Part shown: positions 1 through 6,648 of the stretch, one piece after another
How positions within the stretch are numbered: the stretch's first letter is position 1
Layout: each line of letters starts with the position of its first letter
NCBI GenBank assembly: GCA_003520145.1
Contig: DOVJ01000123.1
Span: 1-8,973 of the forward strand
Reading direction: 5' to 3'
Source: Eubacterium sp.
Lineage (GTDB): Bacteria > Bacillota > Clostridia > Lachnospirales > Lachnospiraceae
DNA: 8,973 bases
Program-made: the position numbers and the translations under genes
Notes under the pieces: model-generated
Told to the model about the DNA's origin: nothing
The model's database searches: none
What the model saw: the letters and a program-made list of their open reading frames with translations, nothing else

Positions 1-3000
1 AGATTGTTTCCTTAACACTGTAGTTACCTACTGGTGTCTTGTCGATTGTAAGTGTGTACTTACCGCTTGTTAAATCCTTATCGAAATCTGCAAGCTTGTA
101 CTCTACCTTAACTACTGAGAGGTTACCATCTTTTCTTAACCACTTTGTAACTGTATTACCGTTCTCTGTTACTTCTGTAGTGATCTCAAATCTAAGTGCA
201 CCTTCGGCTTCTTCCTTATTGATGTCGCCTTCGATCGTCTTAGCGATCACTATCTTACCTGTGTTTGGTGTATATGCATCTTCATATGCAGCCTTAACAG
301 TACCTTCTGCCACTACATTTGCAGTAGCGATTGCGCTGTTTGATTCGTTAATAACCTTACCGTCACTGTCATATGTGGTATTCTTAACTTCAGCTACATA
401 TCCGTCTATAGTATAAGCGGTTTCCTTAACTGTATATGAGCCGGCTGTAACATTACTGATAGTCATCACATACTTCTTGCTGTTAGTTGTATCCTGAACA
501 AATCCGCTTCCTGTAGCGCCTATAATGTGCTCAACCTTAGTATCAGAAAGTGTTCCGTCAGCCTTAAGCCACTTAGTCGTTCCACCAACTTCTGTTGTGA
601 TCTCGAACTTTAAGTTGCCTTCGATTTCTTCCTTAGTGAGTTCACCCTTGATAGTCTTCTCTATCACAAGTGTTCCCTTGTCAGAATATACATCCTCATA
701 CGCTACGGTCTTTGTCTGACCATCTGCTACTGAGAATGCAGAAGTTGTCGCAGCACCAACAGCACTTGCTGAGTCAAGCTTATATGTTCTTGATACAAGC
801 GCCTTGCCTGTTATATCAGCTATAACTTCGGATACTGTATAGCCATCACCACTCTCAACACAGAGCTCATGAGTATATGTAACAGATCCATCAGCGTTCT
901 CAGCTACGTTGCTAAAATCCTTAAGAGTTATGGTTGTAGCTGTTGTCTTAGCATCACCATTCTTATCAATCCAGGTATCAGAACCCTTCTTTATCTCGAA
1001 TGTAAGTGCTCCTTCAGCCTCTTCCTTGGTTACATCACCCTTGATTGTCTTAGTAAGGATGATCTTACCGCTTTCCTTGCTGTAAGTATTAGTAAATTCT
1101 GCTGTCTTTGATTCACCTGTCGCAAGTACAACGCTCTTATCAGAATCAAGTGTTACCTTGTACTGAGCAACTTCACCAGTCTTAACTTCCTTGACAACGT
1201 ATGTGCCAGGAGCAAGATTGATAGCAGTGCTTGTATAATTGTTAGTGCTTGTCAAGTCTGCGCCATCTACAGTCGCAACAAGGACATTATCCTTATAGAT
1301 CTCAAACTTGAGCTTCTTAAGAGCTTCATTCTTGTCAGTTGCAGAAGCATTGGCATAATCGCCAGCAAAACTCTTCTTAACTGCTATAGATGCATAATCA
1401 TCTGTATAAGTATTGACATATGAAAGGATTGCAGCCTGCTTATCAGCAAGTGTGAAGTCTGCCTTCACGCCGTTACCGCTTACCACGCCCGAATAGGTTG
1501 TAGAAGAAAGCGAATAACCTGATACGCTCTGATTGCTCTCTGTAACCGAATAAGTACCCGGTACAAGCTCAACTGTGTATACGCCACCGTTGCTGTTCTT
1601 TATGTCATTACCACTAACCGTCTTACTGTAGCTGTTGCCAAGTATGTCAGTTCCCGTAATCTCAAAAGACAAGCCTGCGAAAGCCGCCTCCTGATCAAAT
1701 GTATTGCCTGAAACCTTAGGATTTGCAGGATAACTATATGTCTTGGTAAGCGAAAGATTTGCTGCCACCTTACTATAAGTATTGGCAAATGTTACGCTCT
1801 TTGACTTATCCTTCTCTATCTTAACGGCTTCTGTCTTAGTATCAGGTGTCACCTTACATACTGTATCACCTGACTTGAAGTAATAATCGTTACCAACCTT
1901 TGTAAGCTTAGTAGTATCAAGAACTTCACTTACATTATAATCTCCTTCAGGAAGACTAACACTAAGTGTGTACTTTCCATTAGTATCAGCTTCTGTTATC
2001 GCGAATGGACTTCCAGCAACTGCTGCGCCTGTGCTATCTGTTACAGCAAAGCTAATATGTGAAAGTGCCTCAAGCTTCTGTGCATCTGTAAGATCTCCAG
2101 CAAATGTCTTTTCAAGTGCGAGAACACCGGTATTGTCATTCACAAGAAGGTTAAAGAAGTAACCGATATCATACTCAACACCTGACATAGGTACATCCTC
2201 TTCTTCTCTGAATACACTACCATCGCCAAGTACTGTAGTTGGATAAACACGATAGTATAGACTTCCACCATCATTAATAACTTTAAGAGCTATCTTGATA
2301 TAACCTGTAGAATTCTCTACAGTGTTATCATGTCTAACCGCCTTCTTACCTGCGTCAACCTCATCTACATAATAGTAGAATGTCTTAGACTGACCTTCAG
2401 CTACATAATAATTCTTCTCTTCTTCGGTAAGAGTTTCATAGTGATCGATAACTTCTTCATCATAAGTATATGGATAAGCATATGTGTAACTTGCATACTT
2501 AAAATTAAAGTTACCATAACCGTTAAATCCGATTCTTACTATATTAGAAGTATCAAAGTCAGGGTTCACCGCCTTAAAATTACTAAGAAGAGTAGAACCA
2601 CTAATTACAATTCGATCATACCATGTAGACGGAATGGCCTGTTGCGGAAGTTGCACAAATACGCCATTCTTATCTGTAGCATTGATCTGGAAATCGTTGG
2701 CTTGAGGGGCATTCTCTCCTCTATAGTCTTCATACGATATTGTTATTGTAGTATCCTTGGCATATTTACTAAGAACATCTGCAAGTCCCGATATAGTACA
2801 CTGCTTATAATAAGAAGTCCAACCAGTATTTGGATCTGTCCATGTCATATCACTGACTGTATAGTCTGACACAACATTGTTGTACTTCATCTCAGTTCTC
2901 TGTTCAGTCCTGTATATAGGCTTATCAACTTCTGAATAGAACTGAAGCATAGGGAACTTAACAGTGTTAGTAGCCTTATTGCTGACAGTTATAGGAGTCT

Positions 3001-4360
3001 TACCCGCTGTTGAATAAGTACTGTCTGTCTCATACCAGTTAAATGTATATTCTCCGGAACTTGAAGTAACAGTCTTGTTCTCAACTGTCTGCTCACCATC
3101 ATAATCCTCGGTGAATGCTTTTCTTACTGCAAAGTGAATCTGATTCTTACCATCAGAGAGCACATCCTGGTTACCACCAGAGTATACATAGTGCCACTCT
3201 GCGTTGTTAGTTACATAACAGTTAGCCACAAGCCAACCTGTACTTGAACCAACAACATCTACAGATGATTCTTCATAAGGAACCAAAGTAGCACCTGCGA
3301 TAGTGTTGACCTTGATACCGCACTTAGTTCTTAAGTTCCAGATAACCTTCTGGTTGATTTCCTTATCAACTGTCTCATTCTGAGAAACACCACGACCTGT
3401 TTCACAGTCTGTGAAGTTAACACCACCATCTACGGATACACATATCTTAGCAAGATAGAAGATATCTTCATTGCCTTCAGTATCATTTCTTATATCATCT
3501 TCTACGTTGAATACAACTACTGTAGAGCTGTCTTTGATCAAGTAGAGACCGGTGTCTTTTCTTAGGTAATCAGCAAGATGCTGATCCACGTTGATATATA
3601 CAACCTTACCCTTGAACTCATCATAATCAAGATTGATTCTGATACGTGCTCCGCCCTCTTCTGTAGAATACTCACTGTAATTAAGTGCATAATCAGGATT
3701 CTTAGCATTCGCACTAAGAGTATCAGAAGCAGCTACCATATCAGCAAGGATCTTATTGATATTGGCAACTGTTGTGCCATTCTGCTTAGAAGCTGTTACG
3801 ATATCAGGCTTATTCTCGAAGAAAGGACCGTCAAATATAAACTTTCCGTTCTCACCTGTTTTGTATGCGCTCTTGTCACGCATGGTATAAGGATTGGTAT
3901 ATCCTTCAAAAATATCCTTGTCAGCTTCAATATTGACAGTAGACGCTGTAGTAACACCGAGTCTTATGTAACTCTTTACAGGATTACCATCGCCATCCAC
4001 ACGCTTGCCATCCTTATCAAGATAGCCGAACAAGAACTGAGCTGTACCATTCACAAGATCGACATCGTTGTTGTTACCGCCGTTTGGATTAATAAAATCC
4101 ACAACTGCAAGAGTTGTCTCCATGTGATTGTTCTGCTCAAATTGTCTCGCTGTGATACCGAAATCGGTAGCACGACCGAGAATAGTCGCATAGTTTGTAG
4201 CATTAACAGTTTCTAAAACGGCAGGAACAGTCTTAGAATTGTCAGCTGCAGAAGACGCCTTAACGTCCTTAACAAACCAGTCATTGGCATTGATTGCCAA
4301 AACTACAAGTACAACTACCATAACAGCAGCAGTTATACGCTTCCACTTTTGATGTTTCAT
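1..4360 (-). CDS. Giant secreted adhesin with Cna-B-like repeat stalk, 3' end outside window
   Basis: The frame starts at ATG 4360 and stays open for 1,453 codons to the window edge. The C-terminus, and any LPXTG sorting signal, is not visible. An AAGGAGG site six bases upstream supports the start. Residues 1-35 form a signal peptide: a basic KHQKWKR stretch, a hydrophobic core at about 10-23, and likely cleavage after VKA (35). Residues about 50-400 resemble the 'choice-of-anchor A' putative adhesive domain, with LGRATDFGI (61-69), HMETTLAV (79-86), a WNLRTKCGI strand (341-349) and a closing AEWHYVY (387-393). Residues about 400-745 are mixed. The part at about 655-740 (FYYYVDEVDAG to YDIGYFFN) resembles half of an FctA/Spy0128-type pilin domain. 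From residue 745 there are six Cna-B-like repeats, the last cut by the window. The expected role is a cell-wall-attached adhesin on a stiff stalk. The ligand is unknown. The domain calls come from recognised motifs, not a database search. Confidence 0.9.
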   Translation of the reverse strand, partial: MKHQKWKRITAAVMVVVLVVLAINANDWFVKDVKASSAADNSKTVPAVLETVNATNYATILGRATDFGITARQFEQNNHMETTLAVVDFINPNGGNNNDVDLVNGTAQFLFGYLDKDGKRVDGDGNPVKSYIRLGVTTASTVNIEADKDIFEGYTNPYTMRDKSAYKTGENGKFIFDGPFFENKPDIVTASKQNGTTVANINKILADMVAASDTLSANAKNPDYALNYSEYSTEEGGARIRINLDYDEFKGKVVYINVDQHLADYLRKDTGLYLIKDSSTVVVFNVEDDIRNDTEGNEDIFYLAKICVSVDGGVNFTDCETGRGVSQNETVDKEINQKVIWNLRTKCGIKVNTIAGATLVPYEESSVDVVGSSTGWLVANCYVTNNAEWHYVYSGGNQDVLSDGKNQIHFAVRKAFTEDYDGEQTVENKTVTSSSGEYTFNWYETDSTYSTAGKTPITVSNKATNTVKFPMLQFYSEVDKPIYRTEQRTEMKYNNVVSDYTVSDMTWTDPNTGWTSYYKQCTISGLADVLSKYAKDTTITISYEDYRGENAPQANDFQINATDKNGVFVQLPQQAIPSTWYDRIVISGSTLLSNFKAVNPDFDTSNIVRIGFNGYGNFNFKYASYTYAYPYTYDEEVIDHYETLTEEEKNYYVAEGQSKTFYYYVDEVDAGKKAVRHDNTVENSTGYIKIALKVINDGGSLYYRVYPTTVLGDGSVFREEEDVPMSGVEYDIGYFFNLLVNDNTGVLALEKTFAGDLTDAQKLEALSHISFAVTDSTGAAVAGSPFAITEADTNGKYTLSVSLPEGDYNVSEVLDTTKLTKVGNDYYFKSGDTVCKVTPDTKTEAVKIEKDKSKSVTFANTYSKVAANLSLTKTYSYPANPKVSGNTFDQEAAFAGLSFEITGTDILGNSYSKTVSGNDIKNSNGGVYTVELVPGTYSVTESNQSVSGYSLSSTTYSGVVSGNGVKADFTLADKQAAILSYVNTYTDDYASIAVKKSFAGDYANASATDKNEALKKLKFEIYKDNVLVATVDGADLTSTNNYTSTAINLAPGTYVVKEVKTGEVAQYKVTLDSDKSVVLATGESKTAEFTNTYSKESGKIILTKTIKGDVTKEEAEGALTFEIKKGSDTWIDKNGDAKTTATTITLKDFSNVAENADGSVTYTHELCVESGDGYTVSEVIADITGKALVSRTYKLDSASAVGAATTSAFSVADGQTKTVAYEDVYSDKGTLVIEKTIKGELTKEEIEGNLKFEITTEVGGTTKWLKADGTLSDTKVEHIIGATGSGFVQDTTNSKKYVMTISNVTAGSYTVKETAYTIDGYVAEVKNTTYDSDGKVINESNSAIATANVVAEGTVKAAYEDAYTPNTGKIVIAKTIEGDINKEEAEGALRFEITTEVTENGNTVTKWLRKDGNLSVVKVEYKLADFDKDLTSGKYTLTIDKTPVGNYSVKETI
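2..1072 (-). repeat. Cna-B-like repeats 4-6 of the adhesin (Lys-Asp type, closely related)
   Basis: Repeats at residues 1097-1226 (683-1072), 1228-1363 (272-679) and 1366 to the window edge (2-265). They share a strongly conserved opening, roughly KTI-x-G-(D/E)-x-x-KEE-x-EG-x-L-x-FEI, then a W-(I/L)-x-x-(D/N)-G segment. Key residues are lysines K1104, K1235 and K1374 and glutamates E1178, E1313 and E1451. The two complete copies end in AYEDVY and AYEDAY, placing D1223 and D1361 where repeats 1-3 have Asn. Repeats 5 and 6 also share near-identical DNA around 590-605 and 171-186. This suggests recent duplication and that the array probably continues beyond the left edge. Confidence 0.8.
1079..2128 (-). 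repeat. Cna-B-like repeats 1-3 of the adhesin (Lys-Asn type)
   Basis: Three divergent prealbumin-fold repeats of about 107-121 residues: residues 745-864 (1769-2128), 865-985 (1406-1768) and 988-1094 (1079-1399). Each begins with a strand carrying a lysine (K751 in LEKTF, K873 in LTKTY, K996 in VKKSF). Each has a glutamate in a Y-x-V-x-E motif (E812, E941, E1058) and ends in [FY]-x-N-T-Y (N860, N983, N1091). In Cna-B domains these positions are the Lys, catalytic Glu and Asn of a spontaneous intramolecular isopeptide bond. The residue assignments come from motif alignment by eye; no structure was predicted. Confidence 0.8.
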
Positions 4361-4366
4361 CAAATT

Positions 4367-4373
4367 CCTCCTT
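4367..4373 (-). promoter_or_regulatory. Ribosome binding site of the adhesin, directly after the kinase stop
   Basis: AAGGAGG lies six bases before ATG 4360 and only three bases after the kinase TGA (4379-4377). No room remains for a terminator between the two genes, and I found no convincing promoter in the kinase tail. The adhesin is therefore probably translated from read-through mRNA, possibly coupled to kinase translation, although its strong site could also work alone. Confidence 0.85.
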
Positions 4374-4376
4374 GAA

Positions 4377-5714
4377 TCATAATGTAACTTTAAACTTGAC
4401 CGATTCCCCATCTTCACTCACACCGCTTATCCTGCCCTTATGCATCACAACTATGGAAGCTGCTATCGAAAGCCCTATTCCAAAGCCCTCAACTTCCTTA
4501 TTATGTGAGATGTCACCACGATAGAATCGGTCAAAGTAATTATCTAAACTCCCTTTTTTTACACACTCAGCCTTATTGTATACAATAAGGTTAATTTTGC
4601 CTTTGCTATTATACAAAGAAACTTCTATATAGTCAATAGCATATTTGCAAGCATTGTCAAGTAATATTGAGACAAGCTGTCTGATAGATGGTTCATCGCC
4701 GCAGAATACAACACCTGGTTCGATATTTTTTTTCAGGCGCAGGCCCTTACTCTTTGCCAGTACTTCGAATTCCTTCACCTTATCTTCCACTATCGCACTT
4801 AAGTCCATCTTCTCTTTGGTAAGGTTAAGACTTTCTTCGTCCATACGCGACAGTGCTGTAAGATTTCTAGTCAGTTCAGTTAAGCGATCCACCTGATTCA
4901 TGATACTCTTAGTCCACTCGCTCTCGCCATCAGTCATCTCTATGACCTCAGTATTGGCTCTTATAACAGCCAGCGGGGTCTTGATCTCATGATTTGAATC
5001 CGTTATGAATCTCTTCTGCTTCTCATATGTTTCAGCTATAGGCTTCATAGCCTGATAAGAAAGAATATATACAAGCACAAATATCGCCACAATGCCGACA
5101 AGCGATGTGATTATACTTACCTTCAAAAAGTGCGTATGCGCCTGCAACCGCTGAGTACAATCCACAAATATAACCAGATATGAGGAATTCTCTGTCTTAG
5201 TAACCTTATATCTGTAATTCTTCTTATAATAGCCTCTGTTCTTATCGCCATATACAGAAAGAGCATATTCAGCGGCCGTCTTTGAGTCAACAGACGCTAC
5301 ATTGCTTGTATTAGTCCATACCACACTACCCTTTTCGTTAATAAGGACCGTAAAGAATCTGGTCTCATACGCAGTCTCAGCGCCAAAGCGCTTAAGCTCT
5401 GACATATCCCTTATGCCACGATTAAATTCCTGATTTGTATCTGAATCCGGGTTGTCTACAGCTTCAGGTGGTTTTTTCCTATCATCATTGAATCTCGACG
5501 GATTTTCACCCCCTAGTGGCACATCTTCCATACCTATACCGTTTCGCATAACAAAACGTCCATTATTCTCGGAAAGAGCATCTAAGATTCCATCTATGTC
5601 CCGCGTTATGGCTCTGTGATTAATGACATTTATAAAACCCATGATGATGATCAGCACAACTATAACCGATATCATGGCTACGGCTATGAACTTACGCTGA
5701 AGTCGCTTGATCAT
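4377..5714 (-). CDS. Membrane sensor histidine kinase (HisKA/HATPase)
   Basis: A 445-residue sensor kinase that should autophosphorylate on His and pass phosphate to the regulator encoded just upstream. TM1 spans about 9-32. An extracellular loop at about 33-197 has a charged, proline-containing stretch near 65-95. TM2 spans about 199-220. A short linker with no clear HAMP domain leads to the HisKA helix with SNHEIKTPL and phospho-acceptor H242. The ATPase domain shows the N box around N354 (LLDNACKYA), an F box DRFYRGD (395-401) and a G2 box GFGIGLS (410-416). The G1 box is degenerate: where D-x-G-x-G is expected the protein reads VYNKAEC (378-384). I start it at ATG 5714, not at an in-frame start 16 codons upstream. 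That ATG overlaps the regulator's TGA as ATGA and has GGAG (5726-5723) eight bases before it. The signal sensed is unknown. Confidence 0.93.
   Translation of the reverse strand: MIKRLQRKFIAVAMISVIVVLIIIMGFINVINHRAITRDIDGILDALSENNGRFVMRNGIGMEDVPLGGENPSRFNDDRKKPPEAVDNPDSDTNQEFNRGIRDMSELKRFGAETAYETRFFTVLINEKGSVVWTNTSNVASVDSKTAAEYALSVYGDKNRGYYKKNYRYKVTKTENSSYLVIFVDCTQRLQAHTHFLKVSIITSLVGIVAIFVLVYILSYQAMKPIAETYEKQKRFITDSNHEIKTPLAVIRANTEVIEMTDGESEWTKSIMNQVDRLTELTRNLTALSRMDEESLNLTKEKMDLSAIVEDKVKEFEVLAKSKGLRLKKNIEPGVVFCGDEPSIRQLVSILLDNACKYAIDYIEVSLYNSKGKINLIVYNKAECVKKGSLDNYFDRFYRGDISHNKEVEGFGIGLSIAASIVVMHKGRISGVSEDGESVKFKVTL
5711..5714 (-). promoter_or_regulatory. ATGA stop-start overlap coupling regulator and kinase
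   Basis: The kinase ATG (5714-5712) overlaps the regulator TGA (5713-5711) by sharing TG. This is the usual arrangement for translational coupling and balanced output of a two-component pair. It also fixes the kinase start. Confidence 0.9.
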
Positions 5715-6385
5715 GAGTTGTTCTCCAGTGTATAGCCAACGCCACGGCTGGCTTTGATACAAACATCAGCTCCGATATCGTTAAGCTTCTTTCTGAGATA
5801 TGATATATATACCCACACAACATTGATCTCAGCTTCGCTGTCATAACCCCATATCTTATCCATGAATTTCTCGGTAGATATAAGAATATTGTGATTACGG
5901 ATCATCATCTCCATCATCTGATATTCCTTGTTGGCAAGCCTTACGCTTCCCTTATCGGAACTTAGTTCATAGCTCGTTGTGTCGAGCTTTATGTTGCCAA
6001 ACTCAAGTACGGTACCACTAACTTCTTCCTTACGCCTCGTCATAGCCCTTATGCGCGCTAAGAGCTCCTTAGTGGCAAATGGTTTGGTAAGATAATCGTC
6101 CGCACCCGAATCAAGTCCTTCTACCCTGTCATCAATCTCCGATTTAGCCGTAAGAAGCAGAACCGGCACGTTCTTTTTCTTCTGCCGGATCTTCCTTAAG
6201 ACGCTTATCCCGTCAAGCTTTGGCATCATTATATCCAGTATGACTCCATCATAGTCGTCATTCATGATATAATCTAACGCATCAAGCCCATTATAAACAG
6301 CATCCACAGAATAATTATTATGCTTCAGTATAGCAACTAACGCCCTCGATAGCTCCTTCTCATCCTCTGCAAGTAATAATTTCAC
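5711..6385 (-). CDS. OmpR/PhoB-family response regulator
   Basis: A 224-residue two-domain regulator of normal family length. The receiver domain (about 1-115) has the acidic pair E7/D8, phospho-acceptor D51 in ILDIMMPKLDG, T79 and K101 in the LTKPF motif. The C-terminal winged helix (about 125-220) shows the family's NKEYQMMEMM recognition region and the closing RGVGYTLE. It should bind DNA, usually as a dimer at direct repeats, once phosphorylated by the adjacent kinase. Translation starts at GTG 6385, with AGGAGG (6395-6390) four bases upstream. An ATG four bases further upstream is in another frame and ends after nine codons. The direct targets cannot be read from this window; the adhesin two genes downstream and the operon promoter are the natural candidates. 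Confidence 0.95.
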   Translation of the reverse strand: MKLLLAEDEKELSRALVAILKHNNYSVDAVYNGLDALDYIMNDDYDGVILDIMMPKLDGISVLRKIRQKKKNVPVLLLTAKSEIDDRVEGLDSGADDYLTKPFATKELLARIRAMTRRKEEVSGTVLEFGNIKLDTTSYELSSDKGSVRLANKEYQMMEMMIRNHNILISTEKFMDKIWGYDSEAEINVVWVYISYLRKKLNDIGADVCIKASRGVGYTLENNS

Positions 6386-6389
6386 ACAT

Positions 6390-6395
6390 CCTCCT
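6390..6395 (-). promoter_or_regulatory. Ribosome binding site deciding the GTG start of the regulator
   Basis: A perfect AGGAGG followed by ATGT and then GTG. Spacing to the GTG is four bases, short but workable. Spacing to the out-of-frame ATG is zero, which argues against that ATG being used. Confidence 0.75.
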
Positions 6396-6411
6396 GCACA
6401 CTCACAACGAT

Positions 6412-6636
6412 TTATCTGTCAAGATTCGTAAGTTCTACATGCCTCTCTATAGTGATCGGCTTCTCCTTGACAAACAACTTCTTAGATACAAAAACTACTG
6501 TAAAAACAAGAAGTAACACACATATAAGCAAAGCAAGGTCAACAAGCGCTCGCTTTATAAGTCTTATCCTTCTTCGCCGTCTCTTTCGTTCTATGCGCAC
6601 ACGTCTTCTGTACGCTTCATTATCATCATATTCCAT
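6412..6636 (-). CDS. Small, highly basic single-pass membrane protein of unknown function
   Basis: A 74-residue protein I do not recognise as a named family. Residues about 9-27 are packed with arginine and lysine, including RKRRRRRIR. A single hydrophobic helix of about 21 residues follows (ALVDLALLICVLLLVFTVVFV), then a short polar tail starting SKKLF. By the positive-inside rule the basic head is cytoplasmic and the tail of about 24 residues faces outward. No cleavage site or catalytic motif is seen. I start it at ATG 6636, where GAGGTGATC lies directly upstream, rather than at GTG 6642, which is inside that ribosome binding site. It sits 12 nt after the hydrolase stop and 26 nt before the regulator. 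It may interact with the kinase, the membrane or the secretion machinery, but nothing in the sequence shows which. Confidence 0.75.
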   Translation of the reverse strand: MEYDDNEAYRRRVRIERKRRRRRIRLIKRALVDLALLICVLLLVFTVVFVSKKLFVKEKPITIERHVELTNLDR

Positions 6637-6645
6637 GATCACCTC
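6637..6645 (-). promoter_or_regulatory. Extended ribosome binding site of the small membrane protein
   Basis: GAGGTGATC matches a nine-base stretch of the complement of the usual 16S rRNA 3' end (GATCACCTCC). It begins four bases after the hydrolase stop codon and touches ATG 6636. Its length suggests efficient translation and rules against the GTG within it as the start. Confidence 0.7.
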
Positions 6646-6648
6646 ACA

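Noticed and set aside
2..1072. CRISPR array
   Set aside because: The periodic similarity is about 400 bp and in frame with a protein; there are no short identical repeats with unique spacers.
39..4216. Plus-strand open frames at 39-416, 525-719, 869-1111, 1968-2162, 2330-2869 and 3578-4216, and a minus-strand frame at 1600-1788
   Set aside because: All lie inside the continuous adhesin frame, have no convincing ribosome binding sites, and translate to low-complexity sequence rich in Ser, Ile and Leu, typical of the antisense or shifted reading of a repeat gene.
4380..4450. Internal promoter for the adhesin in the kinase tail
   Set aside because: Only weak -10-like sequence is present and no -35 lies at proper spacing, so I do not call it.
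5715..5762. Longer kinase with 16 extra N-terminal residues
   Set aside because: The extension overlaps the regulator's coding end. ATG 5714 has a GGAG site eight bases upstream and a typical ATGA overlap, and TM1 begins shortly after it.
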